A DNA stretch of 64,000 nt from Gloeothece verrucosa PCC 7822 (GCF_000147335.1 NC_014501.1:2185501-2249500); one strand, 5' to 3'; numbered from the stretch's first letter, positions 52,698-62,608 are shown. Translations and numbers: made by a program. Notes: generated from the letters alone by a model not told the origin.

Positions 52698-53549
52698 CTA
52701 ATTAGGTTGAGGCTTTGAAAATCGAATTAGCAAGAAGTAAAATCCTATAAAAATGACAACGGCAAGCATACCAAAGATTAATGAACCTTCTCCTTCATGC
52801 CAGTAGTCAAAGGCATCAAGTTGATCTGATGCAACCAGAATGGCCATAAGAGCAACTCGAACTGCGTTAACGACAAATCCTACAATAACGGCTACAATCG
52901 GCACAAAAAGATTGTAAATCCGTCGAAGGGGAAACAAGGTTAGAACGATAGCGGCTATACCTAACAGATAAGCCATTGCTTCTAATCCAGAACAGCCTTT
53001 AACAACTGTTACTCCTCCTGTAGGCAAATTAATATGAATTCCTTGGAGGGAAACATCATAATTTAAGCACTCAAGGATAAAAGCGGAAAACTTAGCAGTT
53101 ATTTCTGATGGATTGGTTAGGGAGGACAAGATTAAACTTGGGATACCCAGGAAAAAGAGGATAATTAATTCTCGCCAATATTGTTTTAATCCCCGAACTC
53201 CAGAAGCGATCAAACTTAAACCTAAACCGAACATAAACGGTGAAATTCTTAAATAAGGGTTTAAATCTGTTTTATGGGGTGACAAGGGAAGTTTGAATAG
53301 GAGCAAACCAATTATCAATACACCTAGAAGTTTAGATAGGATATGACTTTCTAATTTTAGGCTGTGACGTTTTTCCCAGATTAAAGAGCCAACAACCAAT
53401 AAAAATAAGCCGCTCATCCCTAAATGAGCAGTGTCTCCTGCTTTCGACAAAAGAGTCATGTAAATAACAACTAAACTTGTTGCTAGGGTTAAAAGCCAAA
53501 AGTAAGAAGTTTTGATGAGTTTGACTGGTAAATCGTGATAATTGTTCAT
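52698..53549 (-). CDS. Exosortase (cyanobacterial type)
   Basis: A 283-residue integral membrane protease/transpeptidase of the exosortase family, which processes proteins carrying PEP-CTERM tags. About eight membrane segments are visible. The catalytic triad is C186 in VVKGCSGLEAM, R231 in NAVRVALMA and H251 in YWHEGEGSLIF, all in their usual places. It fits the cyanoexosortase groups, but I cannot choose between A, B and C without a search. Two PEP-CTERM genes lie immediately upstream on the same strand (53607, 54123), which suggests dedicated substrates. Start is ATG. Confidence 0.9.
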   Translation of the reverse strand: MNNYHDLPVKLIKTSYFWLLTLATSLVVIYMTLLSKAGDTAHLGMSGLFLLVVGSLIWEKRHSLKLESHILSKLLGVLIIGLLLFKLPLSPHKTDLNPYLRISPFMFGLGLSLIASGVRGLKQYWRELIILFFLGIPSLILSSLTNPSEITAKFSAFILECLNYDVSLQGIHINLPTGGVTVVKGCSGLEAMAYLLGIAAIVLTLFPLRRIYNLFVPIVAVIVGFVVNAVRVALMAILVASDQLDAFDYWHEGEGSLIFGMLAVVIFIGFYFLLIRFSKPQPN

Positions 53550-53606
53550 GTCTATTGCTTGATTGGATATTTTGAAGGGGATGTAATCAGCCGAACAAGT
53601 ACAAAA

Positions 53607-53996
53607 TTAGGTTTTCTCTTTGTTTGATTTCTTTCGTTTTGAATACTCTTTTTTGAAAACGGGCAAAGAACCAAGAACTGTTATTGTTCCGAGAATAGTT
53701 AAAGGTTCAGGAACTTGTTGATTACCCTGGTTATTGGGTGGATCAGGTATAGGTGGTTGCGGTGGCACGAATGGTAAAGGTACTGGGTCAGGTAATGAGC
53801 TTGGTGGCGATGGTTCTGGGTTAGGTAAAGGTACTGGGTCAGGTACTGGGTTTGGCCATGGTAAAGGTTCCGGTTGAGGTTGTCCTCCTCCTTCGTTTTT
53901 TATATATAGAGCGTAAGCAGGGGAATTGATTAAGTTACTAAATGAGAATAAAGCAATGATAGTAATGAATAAAGTTTTGATCAGCTTAGTTTTCAT
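53607..53996 (-). CDS. Proline-rich PEP-CTERM protein
   Basis: A 129-residue exported protein: signal peptide to about residue 29, then a Pro-rich segment of about 65 residues (LPWPNPVPDPVPLPNPEPSP and related), then the sorting tag VPEPLTILGTITVLGSLPVFKKEYSKRKK. The Pro-rich part has no globular domain and may span the cell wall or bind a glycan. Its tag is nearly identical to that of the next gene, unlike other PEP-CTERM genes in the window. It is 57 bp upstream of the exosortase gene. Confidence 0.85.
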   Translation of the reverse strand: MKTKLIKTLFITIIALFSFSNLINSPAYALYIKNEGGGQPQPEPLPWPNPVPDPVPLPNPEPSPPSSLPDPVPLPFVPPQPPIPDPPNNQGNQQVPEPLTILGTITVLGSLPVFKKEYSKRKKSNKEKT

Positions 53997-54122
53997 GAAT
54001 TTGTCTAATCTTAAGTAAATGACCTAATAACTCTATAAGCAACCAGAACAATAGAGAAGTTTTGAGATCAATCCCTTTTTCAATAAATTTAAGGGATTAA
54101 TCTCAGTGTTTATGACCTCAAG

Positions 54123-54629
54123 TTATGACTTATCTTTGCCTTGCTTTTTTCGTTTGGAATATTCTTTCTTGAGAGTGGGTAAGGAACCTAGGGCTGTTAC
54201 TGTGCCAAGGATAGTAAGAGGTTCGGGAGTTTTTGTGTTGCCATTACCGTTGTTGTTACCGTTATTGTTGCCGTTGCCGTTGCCGTTGCCGTTGTTCTTA
54301 CCGTTGTTGTTACCGTTGTTGTTATTATTACTAAATGGGCTACAAATGGTAATTGGACAATTAATTGTAATTGTAGTTCCGCCTCCACTACCTCCACTAT
54401 TTCCATTCCCTGAATTTCCACTCGTCTGAGTAGTTCCGCCTCCACTACCTCCACTATTTCCATTCCCTGAATTTCCACTCGTCTGAGTAGTTCCGCCTCC
54501 ACTACCTCCACTATTTCCATTCCCTGAATTTCCACTCGTTTGAGCAGAAGCAGGAGCTTGAGAAACCACGCTAGACGACACAAATAAAATCGTAGAAAGA
54601 GCTAACGATTCTAAAAATTTAACTTTCAT
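54123..54629 (-). CDS. Gly/Asn-rich repeat PEP-CTERM protein
   Basis: A 168-residue exported protein. After the signal peptide (to about residue 29, APASA) it has three near-identical 19-residue units beginning QTSGNSGNGNSGG and ending GGGTT, then an NG/NN-rich tract, then the sorting tag TPEPLTILGTVTALGSLPTLKKEYSKRKK. TPEP replaces the usual VPEP. The low-complexity body resembles adhesin or sheath structural proteins. The unit is encoded by a 57-bp tandem repeat, so its length may vary among strains. Confidence 0.85.
   Translation of the reverse strand: MKVKFLESLALSTILFVSSSVVSQAPASAQTSGNSGNGNSGGSGGGTTQTSGNSGNGNSGGSGGGTTQTSGNSGNGNSGGSGGGTTITINCPITICSPFSNNNNNGNNNGKNNGNGNGNGNNNGNNNGNGNTKTPEPLTILGTVTALGSLPTLKKEYSKRKKQGKDKS
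54372..54542. repeat. Three 57-bp coding tandem repeats
   Basis: The 57-bp unit is repeated three times almost without change inside the PEP-CTERM gene; it encodes the 19-residue QTSGNSGNGNSGGSGGGTT unit. Near identity at silent sites indicates recent duplication. Confidence 0.9.
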
Positions 54630-55184
54630 GAAATAAACCTCAATGTTTTCAGCGTAGCAATTGTGTTGATTACATCATTCGCTATAGCAGCCTTACCCAT
54701 TTCCCTCAACTAAATTTAAATTAGTCAAAAGAAGATAGGCCGAAAGAGATCGATCTCTCTAACTTTCCCAAAACTGCTATTAAATGTGGTATATTGATCA
54801 ACAAGATGAATTAAAAAGTGGCTCGTTCATAATTTGTGATCGAGCTTACTTTATTTTTACTGAGAGTTTTTTAAAGAAACTACTCGTGAAACCCCTTAAT
54901 ACAGTAAATTTTCTTAAGAGTCAATGTAATTAAAACATGATTTTTAGCCAAGAAAAGGCAGATTTAATATTTTTTAATATTTTTTCGATGATATATAGCA
55001 TCAACTATAGCAAAAATTAAACTAGCCTCAGTAAATTCAAAACAATTATTTTTTCTCATAAATTTAGATATAAGTAATTAGTTAGGTTTTGATTAAACAT
55101 AAAACCGAAAGCGGTGCGTTACGCTTCGCGCTTCACACCCTACGGTTCTACGGTTCGAGATTCTAATTTATATGCGACTATTTT
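54630..55184. other. Gene-free stretch between the exosortase locus and the chemotaxis operon
   Basis: About 555 bp, AT-rich. At 55112-55146 lies CGGTGCGTTACGCTTCGC followed by TTCACACCCTACGG, a degenerate copy of the palindromic repeat type at 48549. It probably contains the promoter of the PEP-CTERM gene 54629. No other gene is visible. Confidence 0.5.
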
Positions 55185-58100
55185 TTATGAATGAGATGTC
55201 AAACTATTGACTTTATTAATCAATTCATTAGTAGAAAAACCTTTGGTCAAGAAACCATCAGCCCCTAAGCGCTGTGCTTCTCGGTTCCATTCTTCGGATA
55301 GACGAGAAGAAATCACCAGAATTGGCATAGTTACCCCATCATTTCTCAGGCGCTGAATCAGAGTAAACCCATCCATATTCGGCATTTCCAAATCCGTAAT
55401 CATCAATGCAGGAGTCGGATTATACTGTAACCAGTTCCAAGCCTCCAACCCATCAGCACAAGTTTGTACAGGATGCCCATAAGCGGTTAAAGTAGCTTCA
55501 ATCCGTCTTCTCATCAAAGCCGCATCATCCACCACCAAAATCATCTGAGTGGTTTCAGTTTCCAACTCGGTAATGGTAGCCGCACCGGCTTTAGAAAGGT
55601 TGTATTTCGCGTCTGTGCTGTGCAACGACTCAGCCAGAGTGGCCCCATCAATAACGGGAATTAAAGCCCCATTAATCTGTAAACTCACTCCCAACAACCC
55701 CAAAGGAGACACCAACGGAGACGGTAAAGGATTAATTAAAAAGTCCACCTGTTCGCCCAAATCATCCGCCAGTAACCAGATCCCCTCACGGTCCGAACCG
55801 GCTCCCACACAAATTCCGATCGCCGTCTCGGAAATAGGATACTGAGAAGAACGACCTAACCAATATTCCAATAAATCTACACCCGGCACGGTAAACGAAC
55901 CATTCGAGACATTCATAGAATAAGGAAGACTCGGATCTGTGGGTTCTACACTTAAACTACTCCACAAACTAGACCTGATGACGCATTCAACCGGAATGGC
56001 AAAAGTCCTATCACTGCGGTGCAGTAAAACACAGGGAACCAACAACCGAGGCGTAGGAAACTGAATCTTAAATTGACTTCCTAACCCCAACTGAGTCTCT
56101 AACATCATCTTGCCATTTAAACTATTGACCTGTGTGGCCACCACATCCATTCCCACACCGCGCCCAGATAATTCGCTCACCGTTTCCTTAGAACTAAAAC
56201 CCGGCTGAGATAAAACCGCCAGCAACCCAGCAGAGGTATCAGTATTGGTCAAAGGTAATCCCGCCGCCTTAGCCTTAAAAGACACTTTATGAGGGTCTAT
56301 GCCGCTACCATCATCACAAATGCTCAATAAATATTGATTTCCCCGCCTTTGCAGGGTGAGTGTAATGGTACCCTTCTCGGGCTTTCCTTTTTGAACACGC
56401 TCAGGGGTATCTTCCAAACCATGATCATAAGCATTACGGATTAAATGTAACAACGCTGGTTCTAAAAGAGACACAATAGCGGCATCCAGTTCAATATCTT
56501 CCCCTTTTACGACTAATTGAGCCGGTTTGCCGTAGCGGTTTGTCAAATCTCTAACAATAGCTCTCGCTTTAAAAGCCAATGTTTTAAAAGGAATCACCCG
56601 GGTGGCTTCTATACTTTGTTCTAAATTAAGAATATTACGCTCTAAAGATTGAAAACTTTCATTAGTAGTAGTGGTAATTTTGCTCGCTTCAGCGCCAAGC
56701 TCAGATAAGCGTAATGAAATTTCTAAAAGTCGATTAATCGTTGTATAACCCTGTCTATATCTTTCTAGAGCAATGCCGCTAGAGTCTCTCGAATTACTCA
56801 GGTCATTCATCAAAGCATAATCATCTTGAATTTGCCGAAGCCTCGTAATATAATTAACGCTTTCTCTAGCAATAGAAAATAACTTCATTAATTGACCAGA
56901 AAGACTATGATAAAGCCCGCTTGCCATACGAGCAGATAGTAAAACTTCTACTAAATGCTGAGAGGTTTGATTGGCTCGACTTAAGGATACAGGAATTTGA
57001 ATATTCGCCTCAGTTTCCGGCTGTTTTTGCTCTTTATGAACCACTTCAACCGGAGCCGAGATTGCCTCTACAGGAGTTAGCGGTAAAGTTGGCAAAGCCT
57101 CTTTAATCTCATCAACACCGAAATCTAATTCCTCTTGTTCCGGCAGTAAAGAAACAGTTTCTTTTTCTTCTATCGCTTCTATTATCGAGTGGATGTTTTC
57201 TAAATCAACGCCTAATAAACTTTCTTCTTGTTTTAACTGTTCTAAACTTTCAACTAGGGAACCTAATCCGTCTAAAGTCTCACTAACTAAAGAAATATCT
57301 CCTAAATTTACGGTAAGATCGGGTTCGATTTCCGGAGGCGGTAAAGAGGTTACAGGCAACGTTTCTATATCCAGATCCAAAAGAGAGGAAGGCATTAACG
57401 TCTCTATAGCCTCAGTCAACCCTTGTAGATCAAAACTCCCAGGAACTTCAAAATTCATCTCGCTCTCAACGGGCAATATTTCTTCTTTTAAAGCCTCTTC
57501 CTCCAGAGATATATCAGTCACAAAATCTAGTGAGGCATCAGTTAATTCATCCTGAACGGGGTTAACTTCTTCTGTTGGTTCAACCGCAACAATTTTTCCA
57601 CTATTAATAGCACAAGCCTTCAGTTTTTTAAAATATGCAGGCCATTGAGATATCCAAGTGCCAGAATCTTCATTACTCAATAAAACTTTACAGTCTGCTA
57701 ATAACTGACTCCAGCCGGTAGCTAACTTAATATTTCTGCCAATTTCTCGCAACTGATTCAAAGTTAGCTCGGCAGTTTCAAACAAATTTGCTGGAATAGG
57801 TTGTCCTGGCTGTAAATTTTCCACTCCCATTTCCAATTCTAAAACCACCAAATCAAAACCCTGTTGAGCAAATTCCTGATGTATAATTGTTTGAGAATTC
57901 CACTCGGGTAAATATTGCTTTTGAATCAGAGAACGTAGTTGTTCTATACGCGACAAGGTGGGAAAAACAGCTTCTTTAGCCGCTTCTCCAGTAGCACTAA
58001 TAGAAAGGGTACTGGTTAATAGTTCTCCGGCTTCGGTTAAATATTGGCCCAATTGACCATCTTCTAGAGGAGGTGCTACTTCTAAATAACGCAAATCGGC

Positions 58101-58334
58101 TAACAAATCTTCTAGCGCAATCGCCACATAAAGAATCGCATCAGCCCCAACAGTAACCGCACCACCTTTAATAGTATGAATTGCCCGATAAATTTCTTGA
58201 ATATCGGTTTTCCAGTTGGGCGGATTTAATTGTAAAACTTTAGTAATATAATTTTCTAGATAAGTTTGAGTATCAACCTCAAACATTTGGCGCAGTTCTT
58301 CTTGTAATTGTAATTCAAATAGATCGTCTGTCAT
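55185..58334 (-). CDS. pilL: CheA/PilL-type hybrid histidine kinase
   Basis: A 1049-residue kinase of type IV pilus motility or phototaxis. Domains: an HPt with phospho-acceptor H53 (IHTIKGGAV), a long acidic linker (~240-440), the dimerisation helices, the HATPase (N-box HLIRNAYDHGLE, G1 DDGSGIDP, GRGVGMDVV), a CheW-like domain (from ~750) and a receiver domain at the end with Asp981 in MITDLEMP. Only one HPt is present. It is the last gene of the operon and would phosphorylate the PilG and PilH receivers. The genes match the Synechocystis pil/tax3 set in kind. Confidence 0.92.
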   Translation of the reverse strand: MTDDLFELQLQEELRQMFEVDTQTYLENYITKVLQLNPPNWKTDIQEIYRAIHTIKGGAVTVGADAILYVAIALEDLLADLRYLEVAPPLEDGQLGQYLTEAGELLTSTLSISATGEAAKEAVFPTLSRIEQLRSLIQKQYLPEWNSQTIIHQEFAQQGFDLVVLELEMGVENLQPGQPIPANLFETAELTLNQLREIGRNIKLATGWSQLLADCKVLLSNEDSGTWISQWPAYFKKLKACAINSGKIVAVEPTEEVNPVQDELTDASLDFVTDISLEEEALKEEILPVESEMNFEVPGSFDLQGLTEAIETLMPSSLLDLDIETLPVTSLPPPEIEPDLTVNLGDISLVSETLDGLGSLVESLEQLKQEESLLGVDLENIHSIIEAIEEKETVSLLPEQEELDFGVDEIKEALPTLPLTPVEAISAPVEVVHKEQKQPETEANIQIPVSLSRANQTSQHLVEVLLSARMASGLYHSLSGQLMKLFSIARESVNYITRLRQIQDDYALMNDLSNSRDSSGIALERYRQGYTTINRLLEISLRLSELGAEASKITTTTNESFQSLERNILNLEQSIEATRVIPFKTLAFKARAIVRDLTNRYGKPAQLVVKGEDIELDAAIVSLLEPALLHLIRNAYDHGLEDTPERVQKGKPEKGTITLTLQRRGNQYLLSICDDGSGIDPHKVSFKAKAAGLPLTNTDTSAGLLAVLSQPGFSSKETVSELSGRGVGMDVVATQVNSLNGKMMLETQLGLGSQFKIQFPTPRLLVPCVLLHRSDRTFAIPVECVIRSSLWSSLSVEPTDPSLPYSMNVSNGSFTVPGVDLLEYWLGRSSQYPISETAIGICVGAGSDREGIWLLADDLGEQVDFLINPLPSPLVSPLGLLGVSLQINGALIPVIDGATLAESLHSTDAKYNLSKAGAATITELETETTQMILVVDDAALMRRRIEATLTAYGHPVQTCADGLEAWNWLQYNPTPALMITDLEMPNMDGFTLIQRLRNDGVTMPILVISSRLSEEWNREAQRLGADGFLTKGFSTNELINKVNSLTSHS

Positions 58335-58500
58335 ATCTGTTCCCCGTTATTAGTTATTAGCCAGTAGTCAGTATGGCACTCTTTTTTTTGCCTATTGTCA
58401 TTCGTCGTCGTTATTAGTCATTAGTTATAAATTTTGAGAGATTAATCCTAGTTTATTAGCTATTATTTATTAATGATTACTTAATTTTTTTATTCTAGAC

Positions 58501-58545
58501 TAATGACCATTGACTAATGACTAATGACTAATAACTAATGACTAG
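58501..58545. repeat. Heptanucleotide tandem repeat (TAATGAC family)
   Basis: Six copies of TAATGAC, TAATAAC or TGACCAT-like units between pilL and the receptor gene; the receptor's stop codon TAG (58542-58544) lies inside the array. Scattered further copies occur at about 58341-58431. Confidence 0.75.
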
Positions 58546-60347
58546 GTTCTAAAGAACTTCACTCTTTCTAAAAGTTGGTTCGCTAATTGTCCTAGAGTTC
58601 CCGATTGATGACGAGTAACAGAAGCAGATTGTTGGGTTTCATTAGCCTTCAAGGCAATATCAGTTACAGCGCTTAAGGTGGTTTGTGCCGCTTCAGTAAT
58701 AGAACTAGCCGAATTCGCAACTTTTTGCTCAACTTCTAGAAGTTTCTCAGTGACTGATTTAATATTGTCAAAAATCTGAGTAGACTGATTGACTTCTGTG
58801 GTAAAGTTATTGACCAACTGGTTAATATCTTGAACATCTTGATTCAACCCAGAAGTGACAATCTTTAATTGGTCGGTACGCTGTTGCAAAACTTGTAAAC
58901 CTTGGTTAGTTTCTTTCGCCAAACCATTAATTTGATTAGCAATAATTTCAAACTCCTTAACCACCATCGTAAACTGTTCAGGGTCTTGCTGTCCGGCAGC
59001 CTTAGAGGCAATAGTAGAAGCATTAAAAGCCAGAACCCTCGTTAAAGCCGCCACCCGTTTTTGGTCTCGCACAAATTCTGAAGCCAATTCCACATAATCT
59101 GATAGCGTTTCTGCTCGTTTAATAATCTGTTCCCGTCCCTGCTGCAATGCTCTAATACCCTCACTCATAACCATCATAGAAGATTGCCCCACCCGGACAA
59201 TTTCTGCGGTTTGCTGCACGGTTTCGCCGTTTTCAAGCACTTGAGCGGCTGTTTCTACTGAAAGCAGGTTAACATTATTCATCAGATTTTCTACGGATAA
59301 AACCGACTGACTTTGAGTTTGCGCCCTAGCGGCTGTTTCTACAGCCAAACGTTCTAACTCAGCAGTCCCCAAAGTCACTTGTTGAGCCGTTTCCAACACC
59401 TGAACAATAATCCGGGTTAACTCTTCAATTAAACGATTAAGCGTATCAGCCACTAATCCTGTCGCTCGTTCATTAACTTCAGCTTCAACCCCTAGCTGAC
59501 CTTCTTCGAGGGCAGAAACCACATCCAGAAGATTTCCCACATCTCCTTGTAGCAAGTCATTTTCTTCTTGAATGAGCTTTTCTTTTTGTTGTAGTTCAGT
59601 AGTTTTAAATTCTAAATCCTGATTAAGTTTTTGCAGAATCCGTTGAGACTCTTCACGTTCTTTAATATCATTTCTAACCTGAATACCAATCCCTGTCCAA
59701 GAGCCAATCAAAATGGGAAAACTAATACCCGCAAAACACAGCGACCAAAATAAGCGATCACTATAAAGTTTAATCTGATGATTCGTTTGCTCGTGAATTT
59801 CCGCCAGAGCTTGTTCTAGCCCCTTAGAGTAAATATTTTTTTGAATTTCATATTCTGAACCCATTAACAAACTAAGAGCCAACTTTTGTTGTCCTAAACG
59901 CACTGAATCAAAAGCTTGATTCTCTAACTTGACTAATTTGTCATTAGCGTCCTTGGTCTTCTCAGTTTCGTCAGCAAAATCCGGTGCGAGTTTCTCTATA
60001 TTTGTAATAGTCTGATCCAAAATCGGCTCATTCTTGCGATAGCGATTTTCCCATTGAGTGTCTCCCGTACTAGCGGCCATCCGAGCGGACATGGTGAGAA
60101 CTTCATCGAGTCGAGCGATTTCGCCGCTAAGAGTCTCAAGTTTAAACTGCTTAGCAATATTATCTTTAAATCCTCGGTAAGCCGACCAAATATTCCAAGC
60201 CGAGCCGCCTAGCAAGACTAAACTAACAGCCACCGAGACAGCGATAGTCTCAACCAAATGTTGGCTTATCAAATTGGTCAGTGGATGACGAGTTTTTGTA
60301 GGCACTGAATCAGGAGCAGACAAATCTGGGTAACTTGCGGTAATCAT
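58542..60347 (-). CDS. pilJ: Methyl-accepting chemotaxis protein, PilJ-like, second copy
   Basis: A 601-residue membrane receptor. A first membrane helix at ~32-52 (TIAVSVAVSLVLLGGSAWNIWS) is followed by a CHASE3-like periplasmic helical domain (~55-200, with MSARMAASTGDTQWENRY), a second helix, a HAMP-like region and a signalling domain (VLAFNASTIASKAAGQQDPEQFTMVVKEFEIIANQINGLAKETNQG). The tip motif is degenerate compared with enteric MCPs. It is about 40-50 percent alike to the next gene upstream by eye, so the two are tandem paralogues. Signals sensed are unknown; a pilus-motility receptor role is inferred from the operon. Confidence 0.88.
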   Translation of the reverse strand: MITASYPDLSAPDSVPTKTRHPLTNLISQHLVETIAVSVAVSLVLLGGSAWNIWSAYRGFKDNIAKQFKLETLSGEIARLDEVLTMSARMAASTGDTQWENRYRKNEPILDQTITNIEKLAPDFADETEKTKDANDKLVKLENQAFDSVRLGQQKLALSLLMGSEYEIQKNIYSKGLEQALAEIHEQTNHQIKLYSDRLFWSLCFAGISFPILIGSWTGIGIQVRNDIKEREESQRILQKLNQDLEFKTTELQQKEKLIQEENDLLQGDVGNLLDVVSALEEGQLGVEAEVNERATGLVADTLNRLIEELTRIIVQVLETAQQVTLGTAELERLAVETAARAQTQSQSVLSVENLMNNVNLLSVETAAQVLENGETVQQTAEIVRVGQSSMMVMSEGIRALQQGREQIIKRAETLSDYVELASEFVRDQKRVAALTRVLAFNASTIASKAAGQQDPEQFTMVVKEFEIIANQINGLAKETNQGLQVLQQRTDQLKIVTSGLNQDVQDINQLVNNFTTEVNQSTQIFDNIKSVTEKLLEVEQKVANSASSITEAAQTTLSAVTDIALKANETQQSASVTRHQSGTLGQLANQLLERVKFFRT

Positions 60348-60440
60348 AAGCTTCTCTTCTTCTGGCTTTTTTTAAATGAACAATTGAGTGGTAGGATATG
60401 AGTTAAAAACCGCCTGGGATGCGGAATTCCCAAAGTGTGA

Positions 60441-62327
60441 CTAAACAGCTTCTTTGGTGACATCAGCCATCAAAAGTGCATCCTCATGGGATGGGGCTTC
60501 AGGCAATTGGAAAAATTGAATCGTAGCCAGCATTTGGGCAGACAAATTTTTCATCACCTCTGATTGAACCAAGCTATTTTGAGCCAAAGAAGCCGTAGTT
60601 TGGGCTAAACCGGCAATATTTTCCATCGCTTTTACAGTTCTAGCGGTAGCGACCACAATCTGATGATTGGCATCTGTAATGGCATTACCTGCGCCCATAG
60701 CCTTTTCTGTGACGACTTCTACCTGTTCAAATAGAGCGTTAGATTCTTGTACCCCTTCTCTAAAACCGCCTACCAAACTTCCCAAATTTTGTACCTCAGC
60801 ATCCACAGAAGACACAACCGTATGAATTTGTCGAGTGCGTTGTTCTAGGACACTCAAGCCTTCAGAAGAACTAACCGCCAACTGACTGACCTGTTCGGCA
60901 ATTCCTTCAAACTCTCGAGCTACCCCAACCAAAGCTGTAGAACTCTGTTGTCCTGCGGCTCTAGCCGCCACCAAAGAAGCATTCAGAGCTAAAACTTGGG
61001 TTTGTTGAGCAATTTCGCTTTGTTCAGCCACAAACTGATCCGCTAACCCTACGAATTCCCCCAGAGTCTTCATCTGTTGGATAATACGCTCACTTCCACT
61101 CTGAAGCACTTCGATCCCTTGTCTTAATTGTGAGATCGCATCGGTTCCACTATTGACGACTTGTTTTAACGTGCTTAAAGAATCCAATGCCAGTTGAACT
61201 TGTGCAGAAGAAGCCCCCAAAGCGGTTTGAATATTTTCTGATAATTGCAAAATTTGGCTAACCGAACTCGACTGTACCTCTGCTCCATCGGCTACTTGTT
61301 GAGCAATTTGTTCACTCACAGAGGCTTTTTCCGTCACTTGCATCGCAGTGGACAATACCTGTATCAACACCTTAGCCAACTCTTCAATCAAGCGGTTAAA
61401 GGTATCACAGACAAGACCCGTTAAGCGGTCATTAACTTCTGCTTGAACGGTTAACTCACCCTGTTCTACGGCCGACACGATATCTAATAAATGAGCAATA
61501 TCATTTTGTAGCACTTCGTTTTCCTGGCGGGTCGCTTGTTCAGCCGATTCTAGGAGTTGTCCTTTTTCTTCTAAGTCTTGGTTGAGTTCGAGCAAAGCAT
61601 TTTGAGATTGCAGTAAGCCTTTTTGAGCGGTATCCCGTTCTCGGATATAGGATTTTACTGCCCAAATGACTGCACCCCAAGAGATGAGCAAAGTGGGACC
61701 GCTAAAGCCGGTAAAGATTAACGCTAATAGTAAATTCTGCCCATACTCAAGACGTTTTTGTTTAACTTGGGCTTGAATTTTGTTAACAACTCCATCAATC
61801 CCTTCTTTATAAATGGCTTTGTTGGTATCGTATTCAGCAGAGAGCAAGACTTGAAGAGCCTGTTGTTGTTTTTGCTCTCGAACTAGGTCAAAAGATTGGC
61901 TTTCTAAGGCGATTAATTTTTGGTTAGCTTGGTCGGTTGTGGCAATATCGGCTTTATAATTGGGAGCAAGCTCGATGACTTCTTTAATGGCTTGGTCTAG
62001 CGGCTGTACGTTGTCGTTATAGCGTTTTTCCCATTTCGAATTGCCGGTGCTGGCAGCCATCCGGGCGGACATGGTTAGCACTTCATCTAAGTGAACAATC
62101 TGATCGCTGAGAGATTGCAGTTCAAACTGTTTAACGATGACGCTGTTGAAATTTTGGTAAGCATTCCTGGTATTCCAGGCAGAGACTCCAAATAAGGCTA
62201 AACTTACCGTCGCGGCTCCTCCCAAAAGGACGACTAAGTTTTTATCTACCCAAGCTTTGAGGGGGTTGGGAGGCTTGGATAACGTGTCAGAGACACCTAA
62301 TTGAGCGGTGGATTCGGTGATACCCAT
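60441..62327 (-). CDS. pilJ: Methyl-accepting chemotaxis protein, PilJ-like
   Basis: A 628-residue receptor with the same layout as its downstream paralogue: transmembrane helix near 34-52, a CHASE3-like domain (LDEVLTMSARMAASTGNSKWEKRY), a second helix near 205-225, a HAMP-like linker, and the signalling coiled coil with QTQVLALNASLVAARAAGQQ and VAREFEGIAEQVSQLAVSSSEG, closer to a canonical MCP tip. It would transmit signals to PilL through the CheW-like PilI encoded next. Cyanobacterial relatives are needed for type IV pilus biogenesis or phototaxis. ATG start. Confidence 0.9.
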   Translation of the reverse strand: MGITESTAQLGVSDTLSKPPNPLKAWVDKNLVVLLGGAATVSLALFGVSAWNTRNAYQNFNSVIVKQFELQSLSDQIVHLDEVLTMSARMAASTGNSKWEKRYNDNVQPLDQAIKEVIELAPNYKADIATTDQANQKLIALESQSFDLVREQKQQQALQVLLSAEYDTNKAIYKEGIDGVVNKIQAQVKQKRLEYGQNLLLALIFTGFSGPTLLISWGAVIWAVKSYIRERDTAQKGLLQSQNALLELNQDLEEKGQLLESAEQATRQENEVLQNDIAHLLDIVSAVEQGELTVQAEVNDRLTGLVCDTFNRLIEELAKVLIQVLSTAMQVTEKASVSEQIAQQVADGAEVQSSSVSQILQLSENIQTALGASSAQVQLALDSLSTLKQVVNSGTDAISQLRQGIEVLQSGSERIIQQMKTLGEFVGLADQFVAEQSEIAQQTQVLALNASLVAARAAGQQSSTALVGVAREFEGIAEQVSQLAVSSSEGLSVLEQRTRQIHTVVSSVDAEVQNLGSLVGGFREGVQESNALFEQVEVVTEKAMGAGNAITDANHQIVVATARTVKAMENIAGLAQTTASLAQNSLVQSEVMKNLSAQMLATIQFFQLPEAPSHEDALLMADVTKEAV

Positions 62328-62608
62328 GATTCGTTTCTGTAAAAGTTAGCAGTATAGCAAGAGGCTAGAGGCTCTCATGTAAATCTTTGCTGTTACTCGG
62401 TTTTAGTGTTTAAAGCGGCTCTTTTGGGCCAAGGCGGTTGGTATACCATTGCCGAATAAGGCCGACAGATAAGAAAAATGAATGCTTATCAGCAATAGTC
62501 TGATGGGGTCGTATATAGACAAGGATTTTAATAATGCTTAGGTTCAGAGCTTATGCTAGGTGGCTTCAACAGCAATGATACAGGCTCCAAAACCTAAGAC
62601 TAATCAAG

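Noticed and set aside
54106-54429. Plus-strand open frame rich in Leu and Pro
   Set aside because: It is the antisense shadow of the Gly/Asn-rich PEP-CTERM gene.
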